Shown in pieces: positions 35,351 through 43,714 of a stretch of DNA of 64,000 nucleotides. The stretch covers positions 1 through 64,000 of the forward strand of contig CAWFOB010000007.1 of NCBI GenBank assembly GCA_963817375.1, read 5' to 3'. The notes under the pieces are model-generated. The model was not told the origin of the DNA. It did not search any database and saw only the letters and a list, made by a program, of their open reading frames with translations. The stretch comes from JACVRM01 sp963817375 (lineage in GTDB: Bacteria > Actinomycetota > Thermoleophilia > Gaiellales > Gaiellaceae). Each line of letters begins with the position of its first letter. Position 1 is the stretch's first letter. Both the position numbers and the translations under genes were made by a program.

Positions 35351-35446
35351 ATGAGCGACGAGCCAGAACCGTCCGGCGACGACGAGGAGCCGTCGCCGCT
35401 GGACGAGCCGGCGGACGACGAGCCGGACAGCCCCTGGTCGACCTGA
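35351..35446 (+). CDS. Very small acidic protein
   Basis: 31 residues, almost all Asp, Glu, Pro and Ser (MSDEPEPSGDDEEPSPLDEP...). It begins nine bases after the previous stop and ends with TGA inside CTGACC, where the acetyltransferase reading frame begins. It may be a real short protein, the disordered head of the acetyltransferase split by an indel, or a chance frame. Confidence 0.4.
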   Translation: MSDEPEPSGDDEEPSPLDEPADDEPDSPWST

Positions 35447-35939
35447 CCGGGGTCGTCGTCCGCCGGATCCGTTCCGGCGACGCCGCGCTCCTGCGCGATG
35501 TGCGCCTGCGGGCGCTGGCCGCCGACCCGGAGTCGTTCGGCTCGACGTACGAGCGCGAGGCGGCGTTCGGCGAGGAGCGCTGGCGCTCGTGGGCGTGGCG
35601 GGCGACGAGATGGCCATCCTGATCGCCCTTCGCGGCAGCGAGGCCGTCGGGCTCGTCACGTCCGTCCGCGACGACGACGAGCCGAGCCGCTACGACATCT
35701 ACGCGATGTGGGTCGCGCCCGAGGTTCGGAGCCTGGGCGTCGGCCGCAGGCTCCTGGACGAGATCGAGGCCTGGGCACGCACCGTGGGCGCCGGGGCGCT
35801 CCGCCTTTCCGTCACGGACCGCGCCGAGGCGGCCGAGGCGCTCTACCGCTCGGCAGGGTTCAAGCCGAACGGGCAGCGGACCGAGTCGTGCCACACGCCC
35901 GGGCTCGTCGAGATCGGCCTCGTCAAGCGGCTGGGCTGA
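35443..35939 (+). CDS. GNAT N-acetyltransferase (one frameshift)
   Basis: About 165 residues. VVVRRIRSGDAALLRDVRLR and DPESFGSTYEREAAFGEERW form the typical first third. After a one-base deletion near 35600, the chain goes on with AILIALRGSEAVGLVTSV, YAMWVAPEVRSLGVGRRLLD (acetyl-CoA loop) and YRSAGFKPNGQR. The start is uncertain; a CTG at 35443 would overlap the upstream stop (CTGA), in line with the GTGA and TTGA overlaps seen elsewhere. Substrate unknown. Confidence 0.75.
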
Positions 35940-36005
35940 ACGCGTGCTCGAGCGCGGCGGGAAGCTGCGCGCGCCACACGTGTGAACGCCGCCTGAATCA
36001 GGACT

Positions 36006-36042
36006 CTCGTTGGGGACAGCGGCCTGTGCTGCCCCCAACGAG
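36006..36042. terminator. Bidirectional hairpin terminator
   Basis: CTCGTTGGGGACAGC pairs with GCTGCCCCCAACGAG (14 of 15) around GGCCTGT. It lies between the convergent acetyltransferase and TIGR03118 genes. The GGGGACAGC arm resembles the interspersed repeat ends, so it may derive from that family. Confidence 0.6.
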
Positions 36043-36052
36043 CGTTTGCCCC

Positions 36053-37186
36053 TTACCCCGCCGCCACGGTTCCGAAGAGCCCGTGCGACTCGTCGTCCGG
36101 TCCGGCAGCGAAATACAGGACGTTGGACGCCCCCGAGGCGCTCCCCGGGCCGCCTCCGAAGCCGATCCCCCAGAGCCCGTCGATCGAGATCGGGAATCCG
36201 TCCGCGCCGCGCAGCGGTCCCTCGTCGAGGAAGCACGGCCGGTTCGACATGTGCGGGAAGCCGCTCACACCGAAGCTGCAGTCGCTGAACGCCTTGAACG
36301 CCAGAATCCGGCCGTCGCCGAAGTTGCCGACGAGGACGTCGCCGGAGAACTTGCCGAACCCGGTGCTCGGCGCCCGCGTGATGCCCCACGGCGCGTTCAG
36401 GCGCCCGTGGATCGCGACGTGGCCGAGCAGGTTGCCGTCCAGGTCGAACATGTCCACGAAGCCCTGGCCGAGGCCGGCGATCTCGTCCTCCGCGTCCTCG
36501 TCCTGCTTCGCGAACGTCACGAAGAGGCGATCGCCGATCGCCTGGATCCCGAACGGGGCGTAGTCGCTCGGGACGAGCGGGTCCATGAACCCGCCCGGAA
36601 CGCTGACGATGGTGAAGGACGAGTCGAACACGACGACCTGCCCGTTGTGGAAGTCGGTCGCGTAGAGCCTGTTGCCCGCGAGCGCCAGTCCCTTGAAGAT
36701 CGCCGTGGGCACCGACTTCGCCAGCGTCGCGGTGGTCGAGCCGGGAGCGGGGACGTTCGGGCTCCACCCGTACAGCTCGCCCGCCTCGTTGACGAACAGG
36801 AAGCGCGCCGCGCCCGACGCCGCGCCGCTGTGCACGACGAACCCGGCGCCCGCGTTGGCGACGGCTCCCGTCGGCCCGTTCGGCACGGTCACGACGAGCG
36901 ACTGCGGCGTCCCGTCGGCCCGGTACAGCGTCGATAGGCCGGTCCCGTTGTCTGCCACCCACCACGGGCTCGTCGCGAGCCGTGTCAGTCCCCAGGCGTT
37001 GACCAGGTGGGTGTCCTGGAAAGCCGCCACGCCCGCCTGATCGGAGACCAGGTTATGGACGACGTAGACGTTGCCCACCTCTTCGCTCGCGCGCGGTGCG
37101 GCCGCGCCGAAAGCGCCGGCGGCGATCACAGCGAGCACGGCGGTCGCGAGACCGACGATCCAGCGCCGGCTGTGCATCCCTTCCAT
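36053..37186 (-). CDS. Secreted TIGR03118-family beta-propeller protein
   Basis: 377 residues. A Tat/Sec-like N-terminus (RRWIVGLATAVLAVIAAGA) leads into VVHNLVSDQAGVAAFQDTHL and VNAWGLTRLATSPWWVADNG, the hallmark of TIGR03118. Later repeats include NAPWGITRAPSTGFGKFSGD and GLWGIGFGGGPGSASGASNV. It is an exported protein of unknown activity. GGGAGGCGAG directly before the ATG at 37186 decides the start. Confidence 0.88.
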   Translation of the reverse strand: MEGMHSRRWIVGLATAVLAVIAAGAFGAAAPRASEEVGNVYVVHNLVSDQAGVAAFQDTHLVNAWGLTRLATSPWWVADNGTGLSTLYRADGTPQSLVVTVPNGPTGAVANAGAGFVVHSGAASGAARFLFVNEAGELYGWSPNVPAPGSTTATLAKSVPTAIFKGLALAGNRLYATDFHNGQVVVFDSSFTIVSVPGGFMDPLVPSDYAPFGIQAIGDRLFVTFAKQDEDAEDEIAGLGQGFVDMFDLDGNLLGHVAIHGRLNAPWGITRAPSTGFGKFSGDVLVGNFGDGRILAFKAFSDCSFGVSGFPHMSNRPCFLDEGPLRGADGFPISIDGLWGIGFGGGPGSASGASNVLYFAAGPDDESHGLFGTVAAG

Positions 37187-37270
37187 CTCGCCTCCCTTCG
37201 GGTCGTTTCCCCCTGAGAGGGGCATACGCGGACGGTGCGCCGCCGGTTTCCGGCAGTAGGATCGGGCGCT

Positions 37271-37636
37271 GTGAGCGCCTTCGAGGAGCTGCGCGCGATC
37301 GCCCCGCGCGAGGTGTGGGAGGGCATCCTCGCCCGGTCGGTGCACGGCGAGCGGCTGACGATGGCCGTCGTCGAGCTGGCGCCGGGCGCGCACGCGCGGG
37401 TGCACCAGCACGATCACGAGCAGCTCGGCATCGTGCTCGAGGGGGTGATCACGTTCCGCATCGGCGACGAGCGCCGTGAGCTCTCGCCCGGTGCGACCTA
37501 CGTCATCCCGTCGAACGTCCCGCACGAGGCGATCGCGGGGCCGGACGGCTGCGTCGTGATCGACATCTTCGCTCCGGTCCGCGAGGAGTGGAAGGCGATC
37601 GAGCCGCTCGAGCCGGCCGCGCCGCGCTGGCCCTGA
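37271..37636 (+). CDS. Cupin protein
   Basis: 121 residues. Motif 1 is GAHARVHQHDHEQLGIVLEG with the His ligands and Glu, and motif 2 is PGATYVIPSNVPHEAIAG. It resembles the cupin at 60959 (both end in a V-x-x-x-F-x-P segment: IDIFAPVREEW here). Possibly a small dioxygenase or isomerase-like protein; substrate unknown. GTG start with TAGGAT at 37257-37262 upstream. Confidence 0.82.
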   Translation: MSAFEELRAIAPREVWEGILARSVHGERLTMAVVELAPGAHARVHQHDHEQLGIVLEGVITFRIGDERRELSPGATYVIPSNVPHEAIAGPDGCVVIDIFAPVREEWKAIEPLEPAAPRWP

Positions 37637-37657
37637 CCGAGATCCGCTGCCACCACT

Positions 37658-37690
37658 AGGGACAGCCCCCGCTGCGCGGGGACAGCCCCT
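37658..37690. repeat. Interspersed GGGGACAG repeat, half copy
   Basis: 33 bases identical to the right end of the copy at 44268-44399 (AGGGACAGCCCCC then GCTGCGCGGGGACAGCCCCT). No core or second end is present. It lies between convergent genes, and the TAG of the minus-strand gene (37689-37691) overlaps its edge. Confidence 0.7.
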
Positions 37691-37859
37691 ACTTGCCCAT
37701 GCGTGTGCGGCGCTTGATCCCGAGCCGGCGCTGGACGTCGCGGTCGTCCTCGCCGTCCTTCTTCGCCGCCCAGATGAAGAGGACGGCCACGACGACGACG
37801 CTCACGATCATCGAGATGAGAATGATGATCCCGGCGACGGTGCCCGCGGCGCTGGCCAT
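37689..37859 (-). CDS. Small single-pass membrane protein
   Basis: 56 residues: a short head, one long hydrophobic helix (IIILISMIVSVVVVAVLFIW) and a basic tail (DVQRRLGIKRRTRMGK). No family assigned. I use the ATG at 37859; an in-frame ATG at 37919 would overlap the dipeptidase start. The stop sits at the edge of the repeat at 37658. Confidence 0.6.
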   Translation of the reverse strand: MASAAGTVAGIIILISMIVSVVVVAVLFIWAAKKDGEDDRDVQRRLGIKRRTRMGK

Positions 37860-37899
37860 GCCCCATGGTTGCCGAAACGCACGCGTTACGCTCGCCTGC

Positions 37900-38901
37900 G
37901 TGATCGTCGACAGCCACAACGACCTGCTGGCCGAGCTGGTCCACCGAGACGGCGAGGAGCGGCCGTTCGCCCGCTACTGGCGCCCCGAGCTCGACGCCGG
38001 CGGCGTCGGCCTCCAGGTCTGCGCGATCTACACCGCCGACGACGCCGGCGACGCGGTCCGTTTCGGCCTTGCGCAGGCGGCGGCCTACCACCGGCTGCTC
38101 GCCGAGAGCCCCGACGTCGTGCCGGTCCTCTTCGCCGACGACCTCGAGCGCGACGGCCTTCAGGTGATGCTGTCCGTCGAGGGCGCCGAGGTCTTCGCAG
38201 GAGACCCGCAGCTTGCCCACGCCTACTGGGGGCTCGGCGCGCGGATGTTCTCGCTGACCTGGAACCACCGGAACCCGTTCGCCGACGGCCTCGGCGTCGC
38301 GGACGACCACGGCCTGAGCCCGCTCGGCCGCGAGCTCGTCGACGTCCTCGCCGGGCTCGGCGCCATGCTCGACCTCTCTCACGCGTCGCCGCGCACGTTC
38401 GACGACGTGCTCGCCGCCGCGCCCGCCGCCGCCGTGCTCGTCAGCCACGCGTGCTGCCGGGCCGTCCACGACACGCCGCGCAACCTCTCCGACGAGCAGC
38501 TGCGCGCAATCGCCGCGCGCGGCGGCGTCATCGGGATGATGGCGCTGCCGCTGACGGTCGACCCTGCCGCGCCCACCGTCGAGCGCCTCGTCGACCACGT
38601 CGACCACGTCGTGCAGGTGACGGGCATCGACCACGTCGGGCTCGGCGGCGACTTCATCCGCCAGCTTGCCCGGGCGAAAGGCCTGACCGAGGTGCGAGGC
38701 GGGCTGTTCCCGCCGGGCATGGCAGCCGACGCGGCCATCGAGGAGCTGGATGGCCCCGCCGGCTACCCGGCGCTCGTGGCCGCGCTCGAGCGCCGCGGCT
38801 ACACGGGCGACCGGCTCGACGCGATCCTCCGCGACAACTGGCTGCGGGTGTTCCGAGCCGCGCTTCCGCTCGCAAGCGAACGGGCTCCGTTCGCGTCTTG
38901 A
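37900..38901 (+). CDS. Membrane dipeptidase (peptidase M19)
   Basis: 333 residues. Binuclear zinc dipeptidase family: IVDSHNDLLAELVHRD (HxD), MLSVEGAEVFAG (bridging Glu), LDLSHASPRTFDDVL and VSHACCRAVHDTPRNLSDEQ (His ligands), and HVGLGGDFIRQLARAKG. It has no signal peptide, so it is probably cytoplasmic, and hydrolyses dipeptides or related amides. GTG start at 37900, seven bases after TACGCT (37887-37892), suggests leaderless translation. The next gene starts seven bases downstream of the stop. Confidence 0.92.
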   Translation: MIVDSHNDLLAELVHRDGEERPFARYWRPELDAGGVGLQVCAIYTADDAGDAVRFGLAQAAAYHRLLAESPDVVPVLFADDLERDGLQVMLSVEGAEVFAGDPQLAHAYWGLGARMFSLTWNHRNPFADGLGVADDHGLSPLGRELVDVLAGLGAMLDLSHASPRTFDDVLAAAPAAAVLVSHACCRAVHDTPRNLSDEQLRAIAARGGVIGMMALPLTVDPAAPTVERLVDHVDHVVQVTGIDHVGLGGDFIRQLARAKGLTEVRGGLFPPGMAADAAIEELDGPAGYPALVAALERRGYTGDRLDAILRDNWLRVFRAALPLASERAPFAS

Positions 38902-38908
38902 GGACGGG

Positions 38909-40636
38909 ATGGTTCGACTCCTCGTCATCGCCGTCGCCCTCGTCGCGGCCGTCGGCGCGGCTGCCGCACCCCCGCCGGAGCCGGCGCTCGTCGCCTTCGT
39001 GAACGACCAGGGCCTGCTGGAGGTCGGCACGGACTCGGCCGGCCTCAAGCTCATGCACGACGGCACCTGCCCGTCGACCGACCTGCCGCCGTGCTTCGGC
39101 GCGGAGGCGGCCGCGTGGTCGCCGGACGGGACGAGGCTCGCGGCCGTCGTCGCGTCGCGGCTCTACCTCTTCGACGCCGCCGGCGACCCGCCGGTGCTCG
39201 TCCCGACCGACACGCCGGTCAGCGGCAGCAGCCCGCCCGCGTGGTCGCCCGACGGGCGCCGGATCGCCTACCTCGCGCACCAGGTGGTGGACGGGTTCGG
39301 CGCGCTCTTCGATGTCGCCGTCGTCGATCTCGCCACCGGCGCGGTGCACCAGCTCACCACCGGGCAGCAGGCGGCCGACCCTGCCTGGGCGCCGGGGCGG
39401 CAGATCGTCTACGCGAGCGCCGTCCAGGACCGTTTCGAGCTCTTCGTGGTCGACCCCTCGAGCGGCGCGAGGCGCCAGCTGACCCAAAGCCAGCCGGGCG
39501 ACGTGAACCGCCGGCCCTCGTGGTCCCCGGACGGAAGCCGGATCGCATTCGTGCACATGAAGCAGATCGGCGAAGACGCGGGCCACGGCCGCATCGACGT
39601 GATGGACGCGACCGGCGGCGAGCCGCGCGCCCTCTCCGACGCGCCGGTCAACGTCGTCATCGACCAGGCGCCCGCCTGGTCGCCGGACGGCAGCGAGATC
39701 GCCTTCTCGACGTCGCTGAACGGCCGCCAGTCGCCGATCACGCAGATCGTCGTCGGCCGTGACCTCTACGTCGTCGAGGCCGACGGCAGCGGCCAGCGCC
39801 GGCTGACCCAGAGCGCCGAGCGCAACGTCGCCGACCGAGATCCGACCTGGTCGGCGGACGGTCGCGCGCTGGCCTTCGAGACCTTCGACCGCGACGCGGA
39901 GTCGCGCTCGAGCATCTACGCGGCGAACGCGGACGGCAGCTGTGAGCATCGGATCGCCGACGTGCCCGGCTGGCGCCCCGCCTGGCAGCCGGGCGTGTCC
40001 GCGGTGCCGTACCAGTGCGCCGACCTCTCGCTGACGGCCGAGAGCCCGCGCACGGTCAGCTCGACCGGCGACATCGTCGTGACCCTGCTCAATGACGGCA
40101 CCCAGCCGCTCACCGGCGTGACGCTCGCCGGCAAGAGTCGAGCGGCGACGATCCTGTCCGCCAAGGCCTGCTCGGTCCGCGCCGGCACGCTCGCGTGCGC
40201 GGTCGGGACGCTGCCGCCGGGGCAGAGCGTGAACGTCGACGTGCGGGTTGCGAGCGCGCTGGTCACGCAGGCGGTAGGGCTCGTCCTGGGCGGCTCGGTC
40301 ACGTTCACCGGGCATGCCTCGGAGAGCGAGCAGCTGCTCTCCGACAACGCGATCACGCTCGAGGTCGAGACGACGCGCTGCTCGACGGCGACCGCCGGCT
40401 CCGGCCGGATCGTCGGGACGATCTTCGACGACCGCATCTGCGGGCGGCGCGGCGCCGACGTGATCGACCCGGGCGCCGGCAAGGACACCGTCGACGCGGG
40501 CGCCGGCAATGACGTCATCGACGTACGCGGCGGCAGCGTCGATCACGTCCGCTGCGGGCCTGGCATCGACAAGGTGCTCGCCGACCGGCGGGACACCGTC
40601 GCGGCGGACTGCGAGCGCGTCTTCAGAAAGTCGTAA
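38909..40636 (+). CDS. Secreted TolB-like propeller with C-terminal calcium-repeat module
   Basis: 575 residues. A signal peptide (LLVIAVALVAAVGAAAA) is followed by at least five WD40/PD40-like blades with AWSPDGRRIAYLAHQ, SWSPDGSRIAFVHMK and AWSPDGSEIAFSTSL. A CARDB-like beta domain (NDGTQPLTGVTLAGKSRAAT) follows, and the end has GTIFDDRICGRRGADVIDPG and GNDVIDVRGGSVD, a hemolysin-type Ca-binding repeat with cysteines. Probably a surface or secreted binding protein. Confidence 0.85.
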   Translation: MVRLLVIAVALVAAVGAAAAPPPEPALVAFVNDQGLLEVGTDSAGLKLMHDGTCPSTDLPPCFGAEAAAWSPDGTRLAAVVASRLYLFDAAGDPPVLVPTDTPVSGSSPPAWSPDGRRIAYLAHQVVDGFGALFDVAVVDLATGAVHQLTTGQQAADPAWAPGRQIVYASAVQDRFELFVVDPSSGARRQLTQSQPGDVNRRPSWSPDGSRIAFVHMKQIGEDAGHGRIDVMDATGGEPRALSDAPVNVVIDQAPAWSPDGSEIAFSTSLNGRQSPITQIVVGRDLYVVEADGSGQRRLTQSAERNVADRDPTWSADGRALAFETFDRDAESRSSIYAANADGSCEHRIADVPGWRPAWQPGVSAVPYQCADLSLTAESPRTVSSTGDIVVTLLNDGTQPLTGVTLAGKSRAATILSAKACSVRAGTLACAVGTLPPGQSVNVDVRVASALVTQAVGLVLGGSVTFTGHASESEQLLSDNAITLEVETTRCSTATAGSGRIVGTIFDDRICGRRGADVIDPGAGKDTVDAGAGNDVIDVRGGSVDHVRCGPGIDKVLADRRDTVAADCERVFRKS

Positions 40637-40659
40637 GCACCCGGTAAGAGCGGCGCAAG
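40633..40659. promoter_or_regulatory. Three 11-base-spaced direct repeats
   Basis: GTAAG at 40633, GTAAG at 40644 and GCAAG at 40655 are spaced exactly 11 bases apart, the arrangement bound by OmpR/PhoB-type regulators. They lie between the TolB-like gene and the propeller gene at 40705. An OmpR-type regulator is encoded 1.2 kb downstream. Confidence 0.45.
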
Positions 40660-40704
40660 ATCTGCCTCCTAGCGTCGGCGGCTCCAGACCCGAAAGGAGC
40701 CCAG

Positions 40705-41769
40705 GTGTTCACACTCATGCGCTTCGCAGGATTCCTCGCCGTCGCCGCTGTCGCGCTCGCCGCAACCGCCGGCAGCGCGATGGCCGACGTCTACACGCTC
40801 ACGGGCACGCCGTACGGCAACGCCGTTGCCGTCTTCGACCGCGCCGGGAACGGCACGCTCACGCCGGCGGGGAGCGTCCTCACGGGCGGCAGCGGCGTGC
40901 CCTCCGGCGGCCAGGGCGCACTCGCCCTCGACCACAACCAGCTGGTTGCGGTCAACGCGGGCAGCAACACGGTCTCGCTCTTCCGCATCGACGGCCACGG
41001 CCCCGGCCTCCGGGACGTCGAGCCTTCCGGCGGCGTCTCGCCGCTCAGCGCCACGATTCACGGCCGGCTCGTCTACGTCCTGAACAGCGGCGGCACGGCG
41101 AACATCACCGGGTTCTTCATCTGGCACCACCGCCTCGTGCCTGTGCCGAACTCGACCCGTTGGCTCAGCACGGCGGCGCCTGCGCCGGCGCAGGTGCAGT
41201 TCTCGCCTGACGGGCGCACGCTCGCCGTCACGGAGAAAGGCACCAACCGCATCGACACCTACGCGGTCGGCGTGGACGGCACGCCGAGTGGTCCGGTCGT
41301 CTCCCCGTCGGCCGGCGGCACGCCGTTCGGCTTCGCCTTCGACAAGCGCGGCCGGCTGTTCGTGTCCGAGGCGACGCTCAGCGACGTCTCGTCATACTCG
41401 ATCGCGAACGACGGGACCGTGTCCCCGATCAGCGCGACCGTCCTCGACCACCAGACGGCCCCGTGCTGGGTTGCGGTCACCGACGACGGCAAGTATGCGT
41501 ACACGGCCAACGCCGGCTCGAACTCGGTCTCGGGCTACGCGATCGCGAAGAGCGGCGCGATCTCGCTGCTCAACGCCGGCGGCGCGACCGCCGCGACCGA
41601 CGCGCACCCGGTCGACCTGGCACTGTCGGACGGCAGCCACTTCCTGTACGCGCTCGCCAACGGCGCCGGCACCATCGACGCCTACCGCGTGAATGGGAAC
41701 GGGAGCCTGACTCCGCTCGGCTCCGCCGGCAGCCTTCCCGTCAACGGCACCGGGCTCGTCGCGAGGTGA
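40705..41769 (+). CDS. Secreted lactonase-like beta-propeller
   Basis: 354 residues. Signal peptide GFLAVAAVALAATAGSAMA, then seven-bladed repeats of the 6-phosphogluconolactonase/YVTN type: GNAVAVFDRAGNGTLTPAGS, LALDHNQLVAVNAGSNTVSL and VAVTDDGKYAYTANAGSNSV. Export argues against a metabolic lactonase. GAAAGGAG lies six bases before the GTG, which decides the start over the ATG four codons later. Direct repeats upstream may place it under the adjacent two-component system. Confidence 0.85.
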   Translation: MFTLMRFAGFLAVAAVALAATAGSAMADVYTLTGTPYGNAVAVFDRAGNGTLTPAGSVLTGGSGVPSGGQGALALDHNQLVAVNAGSNTVSLFRIDGHGPGLRDVEPSGGVSPLSATIHGRLVYVLNSGGTANITGFFIWHHRLVPVPNSTRWLSTAAPAPAQVQFSPDGRTLAVTEKGTNRIDTYAVGVDGTPSGPVVSPSAGGTPFGFAFDKRGRLFVSEATLSDVSSYSIANDGTVSPISATVLDHQTAPCWVAVTDDGKYAYTANAGSNSVSGYAIAKSGAISLLNAGGATAATDAHPVDLALSDGSHFLYALANGAGTIDAYRVNGNGSLTPLGSAGSLPVNGTGLVAR

Positions 41770-41834
41770 GAGTTCACCCCGGCGTAAGACACACGCGCTG
41801 GAATTGAGCCATGCGAGCCGTACTCGTAACCGCA

Positions 41835-41869
41835 CCGGCCGCCGCCGCCTTCACGGCGGCGGCGGCCGG
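41835..41869 (+). terminator. GC-only 15-pair hairpin
   Basis: Stem 41835-41849 with 41855-41869 (CCGGCCGCCGCCGCC and its complement) around TTCAC. It follows the propeller gene by 65 bases and precedes the response regulator by 72, so it likely separates the two transcripts. A 32-codon frame across it is not convincing. Confidence 0.65.
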
Positions 41870-41940
41870 CTCGCCTGCGACGCCGGGCTGGTTCGTGATC
41901 CGTCTGTAATGCCATGCTCGCCCTGACGGACAATGAGCTC

Positions 41941-42636
41941 ATGCCGACCGTGCTCGTGGTCGACGACGAGCCGATCGTTCGCGACGTCGTCGTGCGCTAC
42001 CTGGCGAGCGCCGGCTTCGACACGGTCGAGGCCGAGGACGGGAACCGCGCCCGCGACCTCATCGCGAGCGAGACGCCGGACCTGGTCGTCCTCGACGTGA
42101 TGCTCCCCGGCGCCGACGGGCTCGAGCTGTGCCGGTGGATCCGCGGCCGCTCGGCCGTCCCCGTCATCCTGCTGACGGCCCGCGGCGACGAGGAGGATCG
42201 GATCGTCGGGCTCGACCTCGGCGCCGACGACTATGTGACGAAGCCGTTCTCGCCGCGCGAGCTGATCTCGCGCGTCCGCGCGGTGCTGCGCCGCGCCGAC
42301 CCGCCGTCGGCGCCGAGCGAGCGCATCACGTTCGGCGACCTCCAGCTCGACGCCGAGCGCCGCGAGGTGCGCCGCGGCGGCCAGGACGTGCGTCTGACGG
42401 CCAAGGAGTTCGATCTGCTCTGGTTCCTCGCCTCGCACCCGCGGCGGGTCTTCTCGCGCGACGAGCTCATGCGCCGCATCTGGGGCTACGAGGCCGCGTT
42501 CGACACCGGCACCGTGACCGTGCACATCCGCCGACTGCGCGAGAAGGTCGAGGAGACGCCGTCCGAGCCGCGCTACCTCCAGACCGTCTGGGGCGTGGGC
42601 TACCGCTTCGTCCCCCCGGAGAACGTAAGACCGTGA
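41941..42636 (+). CDS. OmpR-family response regulator
   Basis: 231 residues. Receiver: TVLVVDDEPIVRDVVVRYLA (acidic pair), VVLDVMLPGADGLELC (phospho-acceptor Asp about residue 52), LLTAR and DDYVTKPFSPREL (Lys). The C-terminal winged helix has LTAKEFDLLWFLASHPRRVF and TVTVHIRRLREKVEETP, then RYLQTVWGVGYRF. The ATG at 41941 is chosen because PTVLVVDDE is the domain start. Overlaps the kinase gene by GTGA. Confidence 0.95.
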   Translation: MPTVLVVDDEPIVRDVVVRYLASAGFDTVEAEDGNRARDLIASETPDLVVLDVMLPGADGLELCRWIRGRSAVPVILLTARGDEEDRIVGLDLGADDYVTKPFSPRELISRVRAVLRRADPPSAPSERITFGDLQLDAERREVRRGGQDVRLTAKEFDLLWFLASHPRRVFSRDELMRRIWGYEAAFDTGTVTVHIRRLREKVEETPSEPRYLQTVWGVGYRFVPPENVRP

Positions 42637-43688
42637 TCGGCTTCGCGCTCCTGGTCGCGGCCGGCGCGCTGCTTGCGGGCGTGGTCGGCGCGCTCGCCGT
42701 CCGGCGGCTCCCGACCGTCCGGCTCCAGCTGATCGGGCTGGCGCTGCTTGCCACGATCGTGCCGCTCGTCGCGGTGGTCGTCGCCGGCGTGGCCATGTTC
42801 GACTCGGCGCACGACCAGACCGTGCTGATCGTCGCCGCCGGCGCGGCCTGCGCCGTCGTCGCCGCCGCCGTGCTCGTGGCGCGCTCGGTCGCGAACGGCC
42901 TCGGCGACATCGTCGCCGCCTCGGAACGGCTCTCCCGCGACCTGGCCGTCCGCGTCCCCGAGCACGGCCCGGCTGAGCACCGCGCGCTCGCGCACGCCTT
43001 CAACGAGATGGCCCAGAGCCTCCAGCGGCTTTTCGAGGCGCGGCGCGAGCTCGTCGCCTGGGCGAGCCACGACCTGCGCACCCCGCTCGCGAACATGCAG
43101 GCGATGCTCGAGGCCCTCGACGATGGGCTTGCCCGCGCCGAGGACTACCTCCCGGCATTGCACGAGCAGGTGCGCACGCTGTCCGGCCTCGTCGACGACC
43201 TGTTCGAGCTGGCGCGGATCGACAGCGGCGCGCTGACCCTCGAGCTGCGACGCGCCGAGCTCGGCACGGTCGTGTCGGCGTGCCTGCGCGGGGTCGAGGC
43301 GGAGGCGCGCGCCCGCGGCGTCGTCCTGGGCGCTGACGGCCACGCGGCGGCCACGTTCGACGCGGCGAAGATCGAGCGCGTCCTGCAGAACCTGCTGACG
43401 AACGCGCTCCGGCACACCCCGAACGACGGTACCGTGGCGGTCCGGGTCGAGCCCGACGCCGAGGTTGTGCGCGTGACCGTCGAGGACACGGGCGACGGCC
43501 TCTCGCCCGAGGCGGCGAGGCGGATGTTCGAGCGCTTCTGGCGCGCCGATGCCGCGCGCTCGTCGCGCGGCGCCGGCCTGGGGCTCGCGATCGCCCGCGG
43601 GCTCGTCGAGGCCCACGGCGGCCGCATCTGGGCCGAGAACAGGCCCGGCGGCGGCGCGCGCGTGTCGTTCACGCTCCCCGCGGCTTGA
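42633..43688 (+). CDS. Sensor histidine kinase
   Basis: 351 residues. Two or three N-terminal membrane helices (LLVAAGALLAGVVGALAV, LLATIVPLVAVVVAGVAMF, IVAAGAACAVVAAAVLVA) with almost no outside domain, so the stimulus may be felt in the membrane. HAMP region, then H-box LVAWASHDLRTPLANM, N-box VLQNLLTNALRHTPNDG, G1 VEDTGDGLSPEAAR and G2 RGAGLGLAIARGLV. Pairs with the regulator it overlaps. Its stop lies within the terminator stem at 43686-43714. Confidence 0.93.
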   Translation: MIGFALLVAAGALLAGVVGALAVRRLPTVRLQLIGLALLATIVPLVAVVVAGVAMFDSAHDQTVLIVAAGAACAVVAAAVLVARSVANGLGDIVAASERLSRDLAVRVPEHGPAEHRALAHAFNEMAQSLQRLFEARRELVAWASHDLRTPLANMQAMLEALDDGLARAEDYLPALHEQVRTLSGLVDDLFELARIDSGALTLELRRAELGTVVSACLRGVEAEARARGVVLGADGHAAATFDAAKIERVLQNLLTNALRHTPNDGTVAVRVEPDAEVVRVTVEDTGDGLSPEAARRMFERFWRADAARSSRGAGLGLAIARGLVEAHGGRIWAENRPGGGARVSFTLPAA

Positions 43689-43714
43689 GTTAGTGGCTGA
43701 AAGCCACTAACTCA
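43686..43714. terminator. Shared bidirectional terminator containing both stop codons
   Basis: TGAGTTAGTGGCT-GAA-AGCCACTAACTCA, a perfect 13-pair stem. The first three bases are the kinase stop, and the last three are the stop of the convergent gene read on the other strand. Confidence 0.75.

Noticed and set aside
41811..41909. A 32-codon frame with a hydrophobic Ala-rich middle
   Set aside because: It lies across a 15-pair GC-only hairpin that explains the Ala/Gly codons, and there is no ribosome site. A terminator is the simpler reading.
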